Assembly (NCBI GenBank): GCA_045866215.1
Contig: AP035880.1
Location: forward strand, 2,170,001-2,234,000
DNA length: 64,000 nt
Source: Croceivirga sp009797885
Lineage (GTDB): Bacteria; Bacteroidota; Bacteroidia; Flavobacteriales; Flavobacteriaceae
Reading direction: 5' to 3'
Part shown: piece after piece, positions 1-8,839 of the stretch
How positions within the stretch are numbered: the first letter of the stretch is position 1
How the letters are laid out: each line of letters begins with the position of its first letter
Notes under the pieces: generated by a model
What the model was told of the DNA's origin: nothing
Database searches by the model: none
Seen by the model: the letters and a program-made list of their open reading frames with translations, nothing else
Program-made: the position numbers and the translations under genes

Positions 1-581
1 AGGGGAAAATCCTGAACGATGAAACCAGTGAAGTGCTGGGGGAAATGAGCATTTCCCATGCGCAGGCCGGTGCGGATTTTGTTGCGCCAAGTGATATGAT
101 GGACGGTAGGATACTCACCATCCGGGAGGCCTTGGAAAACGAAGGATTGACGGATACCGGAATCATGAGCTACGCTGCAAAATATGCCAGTGCTTTCTAT
201 GGTCCCTTCCGGGATGCCCTGGATTCCGCTCCCGTGGCCGTGCAAAATGTGCCCAAGGACAAGAAGACCTATCAGATGGACCCTGCCAATCGGTTTGAGG
301 CCATTAAGGAGACCCAAATGGATGTTGATGAAGGGGCAGACATTGTTATGGTCAAACCTGGATTGGCCTATCTTGATATTGTGCGGGAAATACGCAATGA
401 GGTGGAGGTTCCCGTTGCCGTTTATCAGGTGTCCGGCGAGTATGCAATGCTCAAGGCGGCCGCCGAAAAAGGATGGTTGGACCATGATGCGGTTATGCTG
501 GAACAATTGATTGCCATAAAAAGGGCCGGGGCCAATATCATCGCTTCCTATTTTGCCAAAGATGCTGTTCGGCTGCTTTAA
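1..581 (+). CDS. hemB: Delta-aminolevulinic acid dehydratase (porphobilinogen synthase), C-terminal part
   Basis: HemB condenses two 5-aminolevulinate molecules to porphobilinogen in cytosolic tetrapyrrole synthesis. The gene enters from the left edge; the frame is open from base 3 and about 192 residues are present, against roughly 325 in the family, so the N-terminal 40 percent lies outside. Visible family blocks are APSDMMDGR, the YASAFYGPFR segment, DPANRFEA, the Schiff-base lysine motif MVKPG and YQVSGEYAM. The catalytic C-terminal half looks intact. Its last 29 bases overlap the longest reading of the next gene. Confidence 0.96.
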   Translation, partial: GKILNDETSEVLGEMSISHAQAGADFVAPSDMMDGRILTIREALENEGLTDTGIMSYAAKYASAFYGPFRDALDSAPVAVQNVPKDKKTYQMDPANRFEAIKETQMDVDEGADIVMVKPGLAYLDIVREIRNEVEVPVAVYQVSGEYAMLKAAAEKGWLDHDAVMLEQLIAIKRAGANIIASYFAKDAVRLL

Positions 582-1896
582 CCTAGCCTATCCGATTTTG
601 AAAAATGTAGCATTCCTTGTTGCCTCGCTCCTTAGCTGGAGCTGCTTTTCCCAAAATGTAGGTCATTTAATCAAGGCCCATCCTTCGGAAATGGGGTTGG
701 ATTCCTTGGTTATGCACACCAGGGCAGATTCCATCATAACGCATGGTATAAAAGAGCAGGCTTTTCCAGGAGCGCAGCTATTGGTCACAAAAAAGGGAAG
801 GATTGTTTTTCATAAGGCCTATGGTTTTCATACCTATGATAGCTTGCAACCGGTCAGCTTATCGGATCGTTATGACCTGGCTTCTGTGACCAAAATCACG
901 GCCCCCTTACCGGCCTTGATGCAACTCGTGGACGAGGGAAAGCTGGATTTGGACCTCCCTTTCTCCACCTACTGGAAACCTTGGCGCAAGCAAAAGGATA
1001 AAAAAGACCTTACCCTCCGTGAAATTCTGGCCCACCAAGCAGGGCTGCAACCCTACATTGTCTTTTTGAACAAAATCAGGACAAAAAAAGGAAAACTAAA
1101 AAGACGGTTTACACGCAAAGCCCCATCCAAAAGGTTCGAAAAGCAAGCTTATGAAAAGCTGTATGTCAAAAATCGATTTGAACGGAAGGTATGGCGAACC
1201 ATAAATCGTTCCAAGGTATCCCAAGACAAGAAGTACCGGTATTCGGGATTGGCCTTTTTGATTTTTCCCAAATTAATTGAACAGTTATCCGGGCAAGGGT
1301 ACCCGTCCTATCTTCAGGAAAACTTCTATGATCCCTTGGGTGCCAAGACACTTGGTTTTAACCCTAAAAAAAACGATGATGCCCCCATCATTCCCACCGA
1401 AATGGATACCATCTTTCGTCACACCCTAACGCAGGGGTGGGTCCATGATGAAAACGCGGCTTTGCTTGGTGGGGTTTCTGGCAATGCCGGCCTTTTTGGC
1501 AATGCCCGGGATTTGGCCAAACTGTTGTTGCTCTATCAAAACTATGGCAAAGTGAACGATAGAACCTTTATTTCCTCCCATACAGTACGGGAATTCATTA
1601 AAGTGCAATACCCGGGGAACGACAACCGTCGCGGTCTTGGTTTTGACAAGCCCCTTTTGGGAAATGATACGTTGGCCCTGAAAGATGCATACCCGGCCCC
1701 CTTGGCGAGTCCCGAAAGTTTTGGACACTCCGGTTTCACAGGGACCTTTGTTTGGGTAGACCCAAAATACCAATTGGTTTTTATATTCCTCTCCAACCGT
1801 GTTTATCCTTACCGTTCCCATAGAAACTTATATGAACTCAACATTAGAACAGCCTTGCACCAAGTCTTTTATGAAGCAAAAATTGAGGGGAATTGA
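553..1896 (+). CDS. Exported serine hydrolase, beta-lactamase/PBP-like fold
   Basis: A class C beta-lactamase-like serine hydrolase of up to 447 residues. The nucleophile motif is SVTK (SxxK) near residue 92; YSG near residue 230 fits the second motif and HSGFTGT near residue 390 the KTG-like third. A hydrophobic leader ending SCFSQ suggests export. The ATG at 553 lies inside hemB and gives an atypical N-terminus; a TTG at 598 would start right at LKNVAFLV and give a normal signal peptide, so the true start may be 598. A basic insert (about residues 175-220) separates motifs one and two. Similar domains occur as the C-terminal part of some larger Bacteroidota proteins; here it stands alone. 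Substrate unknown, perhaps a peptidoglycan peptide or ester. Confidence 0.85.
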   Translation: MPKMLFGCFNLAYPILKNVAFLVASLLSWSCFSQNVGHLIKAHPSEMGLDSLVMHTRADSIITHGIKEQAFPGAQLLVTKKGRIVFHKAYGFHTYDSLQPVSLSDRYDLASVTKITAPLPALMQLVDEGKLDLDLPFSTYWKPWRKQKDKKDLTLREILAHQAGLQPYIVFLNKIRTKKGKLKRRFTRKAPSKRFEKQAYEKLYVKNRFERKVWRTINRSKVSQDKKYRYSGLAFLIFPKLIEQLSGQGYPSYLQENFYDPLGAKTLGFNPKKNDDAPIIPTEMDTIFRHTLTQGWVHDENAALLGGVSGNAGLFGNARDLAKLLLLYQNYGKVNDRTFISSHTVREFIKVQYPGNDNRRGLGFDKPLLGNDTLALKDAYPAPLASPESFGHSGFTGTFVWVDPKYQLVFIFLSNRVYPYRSHRNLYELNIRTALHQVFYEAKIEGN

Positions 1897-1945
1897 AAAC
1901 CCTGCGCTTTCCAAATTATTAATATCTTAGTCATAAGCAAGCACT

Positions 1946-3070
1946 ATGGGACTCCTTATTTTCTATGCCGTTATTTCTATTTTCTTTTCTTTTTTATGCT
2001 CCATTTTGGAAGCAGTGCTCTTGAGCATTACCCCCACTTTTATCAATGTAAAAAAACAAGAAGGCAAGGCCTATGCAGTGGAACTGGAGCACCTTAAAAA
2101 GGATGTGGACAAACCGCTGATTGCCATCCTAACGCTCAATACCATTGCCCATACGGTAGGTGCCATTTTGGTTGGGGTACAGGCAAAAGTTGCCTATACC
2201 GAACTCTATGGGAGTACCACCCATTCCATTTTTGGCATTGAATTTACGGAGGAAGTCATGGTTGGCGTGGTTTCCACGGTCATGACCATCTTAATTTTGG
2301 TAGCTTCCGAAATCATCCCCAAAACCATTGGGGCCACCTATTGGAAGCAACTCGCCAATTTTACGGCAAAAGCCCTAAAGGCCATGGTGTTTATTATGAA
2401 GTGGACCGGCTTGCTATGGTTATTGCAACTGTTCACCAAACTTATTGGAAAAAAAGGAACCCATGGCAGTGTATTGAGCCGTGAGGATTTTACGGCCATG
2501 ACGGATATTGCCGAGGAAGAAGGTGTTTTTGAGGAGTCCGAATCCAAGGTCATCCGAAATCTACTGACCTTTGATGAAATTGAGGCCAAAGATATTATGA
2601 CCCCAAGGACGGTAATGAAAAGTGCTTCGGAAGAAACGACCATTCAAGAGTTTTTTGAGGCCAACAGGCCTTTACGGTTTTCCCGAATCCCTGTTTTTAC
2701 CGAACGAGCGGATAACATCACCGGATTTATCCTAAAAGACGAAATGTTGGAAGCCATTATCAATAAAGAGGGCCAAAACCCCCTTTCCACCATACGGAGG
2801 GAAATTTTGGTGACCAGCAGAAACAAACCCATACCCCAGTTATTGGAGAAATTCGTGGAAAAAAACGAGCATATCTCCCTGGTGGTGGATGAATACGGTT
2901 CCGTGAGTGGTTTGGTTACCATGGAAGACGTGATAGAAACCTTGCTTGGGCTTGAAATTATGGACGAGAGTGACAATGTGGAGGATTTACAGGTACTTGC
3001 CCGCAAAAACTGGGAAGCACGTGCCAAACGTTTGGGAATTATCCCAGAAGAAATTCCGGATGAAGACTAA
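1946..3070 (+). CDS. CNNM/CorC-type (hemolysin family) membrane protein with CBS pair
   Basis: A 374-residue inner-membrane protein. Residues 1-170 form a DUF21/CNNM transmembrane domain with several hydrophobic segments and the conserved SEIIPKTIGA stretch; residues about 195-325 form a CBS pair (DIMTPRTVM and VVDEYGSVSGLVTMEDV). It ends soon after the CBS pair, so the CorC_HlyC C-terminal domain of many relatives is missing. Members are linked to Mg2+/Co2+ or Na+ transport; the ion here cannot be told. Its TAA shares one base with the ATG of the next gene (TAATG), so the two are probably co-translated. Confidence 0.9.
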   Translation: MGLLIFYAVISIFFSFLCSILEAVLLSITPTFINVKKQEGKAYAVELEHLKKDVDKPLIAILTLNTIAHTVGAILVGVQAKVAYTELYGSTTHSIFGIEFTEEVMVGVVSTVMTILILVASEIIPKTIGATYWKQLANFTAKALKAMVFIMKWTGLLWLLQLFTKLIGKKGTHGSVLSREDFTAMTDIAEEEGVFEESESKVIRNLLTFDEIEAKDIMTPRTVMKSASEETTIQEFFEANRPLRFSRIPVFTERADNITGFILKDEMLEAIINKEGQNPLSTIRREILVTSRNKPIPQLLEKFVEKNEHISLVVDEYGSVSGLVTMEDVIETLLGLEIMDESDNVEDLQVLARKNWEARAKRLGIIPEEIPDED

Positions 3071-3540
3071 TGGAATCCGTCATCGTACATACACCTCTTG
3101 GCTTTGCCGAAATAACCGGTGATGAAAATGGATTGGCCTCCATTACCGTTTCCGATATGGAGAGACCTTTGGATATCATTCCTGCAGTGTTGGAGGACGC
3201 TGTCCATCAACTGAAAGAGTATTTTGAAGGCGTCCGTAAGACATTTGACCTTACCCTTAACCCCCAGGGGACCGATTTTCAAAAACGGGTCTGGGAAGCA
3301 CTTCTTACCATTCCTTTTGGGAAAACGGTTTCCTATTTGGAACTTTCCAAGAGATTGGGGGACGTTAAAGCCATAAGGGCGGTCGCAGCCGCCAATGGGA
3401 AAAATCCACTCTGGATCGTGGTTCCCTGCCATCGTGTTATAGGCAGCAACGGGGATTTGGTTGGTTATGCGGGGGGACTGCACCGAAAAAAATGGCTCTT
3501 GGAACATGAAAGTCCCAGTAAACAACAGACCCTTTTTTAG
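3070..3540 (+). CDS. ogt: Methylated-DNA--protein-cysteine methyltransferase
   Basis: A 156-residue single-domain alkyltransferase that repairs O6-alkylguanine by moving the alkyl group to its own cysteine in a suicide reaction. The active-site block VPCHRVIG is present near residue 120, preceded by the DNA-binding helix region (TDFQKRVWEALLTIPFG) and followed by GYAGGLHRK. Length matches the Ogt/MGMT type without an Ada regulatory domain. It is coupled to the CNNM gene by a one-base overlap, and its 3' end overlaps the convergent lipoprotein gene by four bases. Confidence 0.95.
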   Translation: MESVIVHTPLGFAEITGDENGLASITVSDMERPLDIIPAVLEDAVHQLKEYFEGVRKTFDLTLNPQGTDFQKRVWEALLTIPFGKTVSYLELSKRLGDVKAIRAVAAANGKNPLWIVVPCHRVIGSNGDLVGYAGGLHRKKWLLEHESPSKQQTLF

Positions 3541-4652
3541 TTTCTTACAAAGTAGGTCGGGACAAAATCCGTTGAAATGTTGGCCACTAATTCCCCTTCT
3601 TTGGAAATCTGAAGAACGCCTCCCGCCATACTGCCATCCAACATGCCATAACCCAACAAAAAAATGTCCTGGGTGGTATCATAGCGTTGGGTGGTGACCC
3701 TAATACCTTCTCCTAATTCCAGCTCCACATTGTTTACGATTCCAAATAGATCAACGAGTTCATTTTCTTGGGTGGTCGTATCAAACAAAGCGGGGCCAGA
3801 AGAAAGCTTGGAAGGTTGTGTGTAGGGAAAATCATAATAAAGGACGTCTCCATCAAATACGGCATCCTCAACCGGACCTGCAGCAAAAGCGGTGTTGACC
3901 ATCAGTGGAACAGCCTCCACCAGGCCAAGGGTATTGGGGTCATACAGTTCCAAAGCAGCTTCGACACCGTTCTTTATGATGGCAATGTTGCCGGATTCCG
4001 ATATCAAAAAACTAATGGGAACCGTATTGAAATTCAATATGGGCCCCCTTACCTTAAAATCGGTGTCATAAAATGTGAACTTGTAGTCCCCCCTGTTGTC
4101 CTGATAGGCAAAATAGACTTTGTCATTGAACAGTACAGGTTGATAAACGAAGTCTATATCAGCGTCTATCGCAATATCCTGTCCCATGGAATTTTGCAAA
4201 TCCACATCCTGTATTCCCAGATTGCGTGTTTCAAAAGGTCCAAAAAAGCCCAGGAACACGTTGGAAGCATTGTTGGTTCCCCAAGCCACGGAACGTTCCG
4301 GGCTGTTGGCAAAAAAATCGGAATAGGTAACGGAATCCCCTGTTTTTAAATCTTTGATGATCAGAGAAAAGGCACCGCCCCTAAAAAAATAAAATGACAA
4401 CAGATCGTCCATCTCCCTAAGTGTAATATAGTTTCGGGCGATACTTAAGTCTTGGGTAAGGTTCACCCGCTCACCAACTTTTGTAGCTCCATCAAAGGTA
4501 TATTGATAGACATTTTCCAAATCTTGTCCAATCGCAATAAAATTGGCAGTCGATACGATCGTCTCATCAGGTATTGGGGCATTACCATCATCGGAATTGC
4601 ATCCAACAACAAGGAGCACCAAAAAGGGCGGGATTATTTTTTTTAATTTCAT
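3537..4652 (-). CDS. Hypothetical lipoprotein, probable beta-propeller
   Basis: A 371-residue protein I do not recognise. It starts with a lipoprotein signal peptide (lipobox LVVGC, Cys 18) followed by acidic residues, which in Flavobacteriaceae often marks surface-exported lipoproteins. The rest is a beta-rich run with repeated patterns of VYQYTFDG, KVYFAYQD and VLYYDFPY type, suggesting a propeller. No catalytic motif is visible. It is monocistronic, convergent with ogt (four-base overlap) and divergent from the exonuclease gene 75 bases away. Confidence 0.75.
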   Translation of the reverse strand: MKLKKIIPPFLVLLVVGCNSDDGNAPIPDETIVSTANFIAIGQDLENVYQYTFDGATKVGERVNLTQDLSIARNYITLREMDDLLSFYFFRGGAFSLIIKDLKTGDSVTYSDFFANSPERSVAWGTNNASNVFLGFFGPFETRNLGIQDVDLQNSMGQDIAIDADIDFVYQPVLFNDKVYFAYQDNRGDYKFTFYDTDFKVRGPILNFNTVPISFLISESGNIAIIKNGVEAALELYDPNTLGLVEAVPLMVNTAFAAGPVEDAVFDGDVLYYDFPYTQPSKLSSGPALFDTTTQENELVDLFGIVNNVELELGEGIRVTTQRYDTTQDIFLLGYGMLDGSMAGGVLQISKEGELVANISTDFVPTYFVRN

Positions 4653-4727
4653 AGCATTTGAAGGAAAAAGATACCATTAAATTGCGAAAGTTGTGGTATA
4701 CCATTCCAAATTAGTACATTACCCTTT

Positions 4728-5441
4728 ATGTTAAAGCGTTTGAATTTGGACAATTTATTGTTTCTGGACATTGAAACCGTTCCGGAACGTCCTTCATTTA
4801 CCACACTTCCAGAGGAAAAACAACAGCTCTGGGAACAAAAATCAAAATATCAAAGAAAAGACGAATTCTCTCCCGAAGAATTCTATGACCGTGCCGGAAT
4901 TTGGGCAGAGTTTGGTAAAATCATCTGTATTTCCGTGGGTTACTTTGCCTTTAAAGGCGATATAAGGACATTTAGGGTAACCACCTTTCACGGAGAGGAG
5001 GCCCAATTGCTCCAAGACTTCAAACAACTGTTGAACTCCCATTTTAATCAGGCGAAGCACTTGCTCTGTGCCCATAATGGAAAGGAGTTTGACTTTCCCT
5101 ACATTGCCCGAAGGATGCTGATCCACGGCATAGGACTGCCCTACAAATTGGACTTATTTGGCAAAAAACCTTGGGAAGTACCCCATTTGGATACTATGGA
5201 GCTCTGGAAATTTGGTGATTACAAACATTTTTCCTCCTTAAGGCTTATGGCACATGTTCTTGGCATTCCCTCCCCAAAAGAAGATATGGAGGGCAGTATG
5301 GTACGTGATGTATACTATGAAGAAAATGATTTGGACAGGATCATAACCTACTGCGAATTGGACGTAGTTACCACGGCACAGGTTTTTCTAAGACTCCGAG
5401 GGGATGATCTGTTGACTGAGGACGAAATCAAAAAAGTGTAA
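4728..5441 (+). CDS. Predicted 3'-5' exonuclease (PolB exonuclease-like, DnaQ fold)
   Basis: A 237-residue ribonuclease H-fold nuclease of the family related to the proofreading domain of family B DNA polymerases. The DEDD-type acidic motifs are visible: LFLDIET at the N-terminus (Exo I), CAHNGKEFDFPYI near residue 120 (Exo II) and YCELDVVTTAQVF near residue 210 (Exo III, with Tyr upstream of Asp). It has no polymerase domain. It probably acts on DNA 3' ends in repair; the specific role is unknown. It is flanked by minus-strand genes on both sides, so it is transcribed alone. Confidence 0.88.
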   Translation: MLKRLNLDNLLFLDIETVPERPSFTTLPEEKQQLWEQKSKYQRKDEFSPEEFYDRAGIWAEFGKIICISVGYFAFKGDIRTFRVTTFHGEEAQLLQDFKQLLNSHFNQAKHLLCAHNGKEFDFPYIARRMLIHGIGLPYKLDLFGKKPWEVPHLDTMELWKFGDYKHFSSLRLMAHVLGIPSPKEDMEGSMVRDVYYEENDLDRIITYCELDVVTTAQVFLRLRGDDLLTEDEIKKV

Positions 5442-5459
5442 AGGCCCGTTTGGGAATCA

Positions 5460-7652
5460 CTATTTTTTAAAGAATTTGGTGCTTTTTAGACCGTTATAAT
5501 CCTGCACCGTTACAATGTAAAGGCCACTGGCCAAGTCGGCCACATTTATGGCCCCTTGGAACTTACCCGTTTTTAGCGTTATGCCCGCGGTTGAAACCAC
5601 TGAAAAATAGGCGTCCCCGGAAAGTGTTGTACGAATTTGCAATTCATTGTCCGCAGGGTTTGGATAGACCTGGATCGATAGGTCCCCCGTTACCGATAGG
5701 GGGGTATTTTCCTCAATAACAGTGGCATCACCTTCATAGGTAAATTCGATTTCCCGCGAAAATTCCGAAACCAAATTCTGTGAGCAAACAGAACGTACCC
5801 TGGCCACGTAGCTTTCTCCGTATTCAAGTCCCTGCAATGGGAAGCTATTTTCCCAACTGGTGCTGATTTCCCAATCCGTTTCCGTTTCTTTTCTATAATG
5901 CAATTCATAGAGGGTTTCAGAGGAGGGTGCCCATTGTAACAAAGGTTCGTCCTGTTCATTGGACGTTATAACAAATTCTTCGGGAGCTTCCAATGTGCAG
6001 GAGGTCAATTCCGCCCCGGTAACCACTAAGGAAAAGTCCTGGTTTCCCATTTTAAGGTCTCCTTTATGGGTAATGGTTATGGTGTACTCACCATTTGGGT
6101 TGGCAATATCTATCTTTTCAAAAGGATCCACCCTATTGTCTCCTTTTTCCGCTTTGCTTGCTGCTTTGGTTGGATTCAATTTCCATGGCAAGTAGGTGTT
6201 TCCATCTTGGGTAATCCTAATATCCAGATCATGGGTTAAGGCCGCCATCTGCGAATTTAAATCGCCCCGGTTCACCGTTTCACTTGCCGGGTCGGTCCAT
6301 GAAATGGAAGCGGACAGTGGTTGGGTGCCATCGGCTTTGACGGTAATTGAATATGTGTTGTCCTGAACCAATGTTTCTTCTGAGATGAGACTGCTAAAGT
6401 CCTTATTCCTTAATGTTTCCGCCGCCTTTTTTGTGTTGATGACACCCCAGCCCATTTTGTAGTCCGGACCAGGCTCCTGTACATCATCGGCAGTGTGGAG
6501 GGCAAGCCCTTTTAAGGTAGCGGCCCGCATATAGCTTCCGTAAAGCTCTTTGTGATACTCCTGAAGAAGCAAAAGAGATCCCGTGACCCCTGGGGCTGCC
6601 ATGGACGTACCCATGAACGAACTATAGCTGGTATTGCTATCGGCAGTAGTGGAATGGACCAAGGTTCCGTCCCCTGCCAAATCCGGTTTTATCCGTCCAT
6701 CATCCGTAGGGCCAAAACTGCTATAGCCCGAAACATTGGCTTTTTTCAGTTGTCCTTTACCATCGATATGGGCATCTGCCCCAGCAATGACCAAGCCATT
6801 TTTAGCGGTGGTAAAACCAAGTAACAGGTCGAAACCATCCGGGGTCCTTCCAAAATTTGGGGATTCATTATCAAAGGAATTCCGTGCATTGCCCGCAGCG
6901 GCGACCATGAGATAGTACGGTGCATTGTACATGATGTTATCCCAATCCTGGGAAACCTTGATGTAAGCCCCAAAATACCAATCCGGTACCCTATCCGTTT
7001 TTATCCCGTAGGAATGGTTGGAAAGCAAGAGGCCGTTGGCGGCCGCCTCGGTAACTTCAATCCTATCCCTGGACCAATCATGACCTAAAGCTTCAGCCTC
7101 ATAAGCCACTCCCTTTGCATTTTTTTTGATTCCGGCCGATATTACCGTTCCCGTAACCAAAGTACCGTGGTCATCTACATCCCCTCCATCCCTATTCGTG
7201 ACCCTTGTACCAAATTCCTGATGTGTCAATCGTGCCGTTCCAGAATCCCAAACGCCCACTCTCATTCCATTACCGGAAAGATCCAAATCCAAAATACCTT
7301 CGGAATACAACGCCTCCGCCCTGGACACCTTGCTCGTAGGTTCCATATGCGTGGTATAGTACAATGGCGTTCCATCATCGCCAATATCGTTTAAGGCAAC
7401 CGTAGTCCCATCCTGTTGTTTGGAATTCACCGCCCATTGCCCTTGGATGGTCTTGTTCGTAAGGTTTTTACTTTTACGTTGCCATTCGTTTTCAAAATGG
7501 TCAATAAGTGTCTCCAGGCTGTTCTGGTCATACTTCGCAGAAATATCCGCCGTCTGTTGTTTTGTTTGTGCAATGGCAAACTGAAGAGAAAAGAACAGTA
7601 CTAAAAAAACCGGATATTGACCGCTGTACCGAAAAGGTCTGCCATTATTCAT
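5460..7652 (-). CDS. Secreted subtilisin-like (S8) serine peptidase with T9SS C-terminal sorting domain
   Basis: A 730-residue exported protease. A signal peptide ends near FAIAQ (residue 29). The catalytic triad is readable: Asp in VGVWDSG (about 136), His in DDHGTLVTG (about 162) and Ser in GTSMAAP (about 350), with the oxyanion Asn in AAAGNA (about 255). A beta-sandwich region (about 440-560) and a fibronectin III-like domain (about 565-655) follow. The last 75 residues (YPNPADNELQI near the start, GLYIVTV, STKFFKK at the end) are a type A T9SS sorting tail, so it is exported through the gliding-associated secretion system and released or surface-attached. A perfect -7 element lies just upstream. 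Confidence 0.94.
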   Translation of the reverse strand: MNNGRPFRYSGQYPVFLVLFFSLQFAIAQTKQQTADISAKYDQNSLETLIDHFENEWQRKSKNLTNKTIQGQWAVNSKQQDGTTVALNDIGDDGTPLYYTTHMEPTSKVSRAEALYSEGILDLDLSGNGMRVGVWDSGTARLTHQEFGTRVTNRDGGDVDDHGTLVTGTVISAGIKKNAKGVAYEAEALGHDWSRDRIEVTEAAANGLLLSNHSYGIKTDRVPDWYFGAYIKVSQDWDNIMYNAPYYLMVAAAGNARNSFDNESPNFGRTPDGFDLLLGFTTAKNGLVIAGADAHIDGKGQLKKANVSGYSSFGPTDDGRIKPDLAGDGTLVHSTTADSNTSYSSFMGTSMAAPGVTGSLLLLQEYHKELYGSYMRAATLKGLALHTADDVQEPGPDYKMGWGVINTKKAAETLRNKDFSSLISEETLVQDNTYSITVKADGTQPLSASISWTDPASETVNRGDLNSQMAALTHDLDIRITQDGNTYLPWKLNPTKAASKAEKGDNRVDPFEKIDIANPNGEYTITITHKGDLKMGNQDFSLVVTGAELTSCTLEAPEEFVITSNEQDEPLLQWAPSSETLYELHYRKETETDWEISTSWENSFPLQGLEYGESYVARVRSVCSQNLVSEFSREIEFTYEGDATVIEENTPLSVTGDLSIQVYPNPADNELQIRTTLSGDAYFSVVSTAGITLKTGKFQGAINVADLASGLYIVTVQDYNGLKSTKFFKK

Positions 7653-7678
7653 ATTTCGATTGAGTAAGATTTAGACTA

Positions 7679-7686
7679 CAAATCTA
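7679..7686 (-). promoter_or_regulatory. Bacteroidota -7 promoter element for the S8 peptidase gene
   Basis: The minus strand reads TAGATTTG, a perfect match to TAnnTTTG. It would start transcription about 20 bases before the ATG at 7652. No TTG lies at the usual -33 spacing, so the promoter is only half supported. Confidence 0.42.
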
Positions 7687-7804
7687 TTTAAAAACCAAAA
7701 CCTTCCGATAAAATGCACATTTATTTCGGTGATTGGTATAGTGTGGGCCCACCAGTTGTGGTGAAAAGCCGTTTTCTTGTGGTGAGTAAGAATTTTCTTA
7801 TTTG

Positions 7805-8773
7805 CTACTCGTTGAAACGCATTATAACATAGACCGGGAAATGATCGCTATACCCCCCGATATATTTTTTACCCACAAAAGTTCGGAATGGGTTTCCTTT
7901 ATATTTTCCCTTCCACTCTTTCAGAAAACGGGGTGCAAAGATGGCCGCTTGTTGAAAAATATGTGTTCCTGGTTCATGGTTTAGAAAACTATGCGAAAGG
8001 ATAATTTGATCGAACAAACTCCATTTGCCCTTATAATTGGCACTCCCGGTTTCCGGGGACAGGAGTTTTTGCATGGGATTGATGAAATATCCTGAGGTCA
8101 GCAGCGTCTCGATACTCTCGGAATTTGGATCATCATTAAAATCCCCCATGATCATAACGTTCAGATTTTCTGCGCTATCATTTATGGATGTTAACTTTCT
8201 TAAAACGGTATTTGCAGCCTCAATACGTTTGTATTTAGTCTCGTCCGCGCCATCCCTTCTTGAGGGCCAGTGATTTACAAAGACATGGATTCCCTCTCCG
8301 TTCAGTAGCCCTTTAACATAAAGGATGTCCCGGGTGTAATCCCTATCACCCTCGCCATTTTCAATAAGTAAGGGCAAGGTCTCTGCCTGTACTACCGTAA
8401 AATGGTCCTTGTTAAAAATGAGCCCTGTATCGATGCCCCGCTCATCCGGGGAGTCAAAATGTACATAATCGTAAGGGATATCTCTAAGGTGCTTGGTCCC
8501 CAATAGTTTTTCGACCACTTTGTCGTTCTCCACTTCCGCAATACCGACCAATACAGGCGGGTGCAGCCCTTCTTCCTCTCCAATTTTGGATATGGCCCTT
8601 CCCAATTTTTTGATTTTGGAACGGTACCGCCCATCCCGCCATTTCTTGAAGCCCTTTGGTGTAAAGTCATCATCCAAAGTATGGGGGTCGTCATGGGTGT
8701 CAAAAAGGTTTTCCAAGTTGTAGAATGCAATGATGCATTCCTTGTTTTTGCCGTTATACCTATTTCGGGACAT
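7805..8773 (-). CDS. Endonuclease/exonuclease/phosphatase family protein
   Basis: A 322-residue EEP-fold metal-dependent phosphohydrolase. Family motifs in order: FYNLENLFDTHDDP near residue 20, the metal-binding Glu in GIAEVEND near 80, NHWPSRRDG near 168, MGDFNDDP near 210 and the C-terminal YSDHFPVYV. There is no signal peptide, so the protein is probably cytosolic. This subgroup is common in Bacteroidota and often annotated only as endonuclease; the substrate (DNA, phospholipid or other phosphodiester) cannot be read from sequence. Divergent from hflX with 66 bases between starts. Confidence 0.88.
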   Translation of the reverse strand: MSRNRYNGKNKECIIAFYNLENLFDTHDDPHTLDDDFTPKGFKKWRDGRYRSKIKKLGRAISKIGEEEGLHPPVLVGIAEVENDKVVEKLLGTKHLRDIPYDYVHFDSPDERGIDTGLIFNKDHFTVVQAETLPLLIENGEGDRDYTRDILYVKGLLNGEGIHVFVNHWPSRRDGADETKYKRIEAANTVLRKLTSINDSAENLNVMIMGDFNDDPNSESIETLLTSGYFINPMQKLLSPETGSANYKGKWSLFDQIILSHSFLNHEPGTHIFQQAAIFAPRFLKEWKGKYKGNPFRTFVGKKYIGGYSDHFPVYVIMRFNE

Positions 8774-8826
8774 GCCATGTACGTATTGGAATCACCAAAA
8801 TACAAAAATGAAAGCCAAACAATATG

Positions 8827-8834
8827 TAGCTTTG
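8827..8834 (+). promoter_or_regulatory. -7 promoter element immediately before hflX
   Basis: TAGCTTTG matches TAnnTTTG exactly and ends five bases before the chosen ATG of hflX. A transcript from here would begin at or next to the start codon, giving a leaderless or near-leaderless mRNA. There is no TTG at the usual -33 spacing. Confidence 0.4.
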
Positions 8835-8839
8835 TACCT

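Noticed and set aside
3768..4349. Plus-strand 193-codon frame
   Set aside because: Antisense to the lipoprotein gene at 3537-4652, which has a clear signal peptide.
8561..8839. Longer N-terminus for hflX reaching back to 8561
   Set aside because: It would cover the divergent EEP gene; the family starts at MLEKK (8840).
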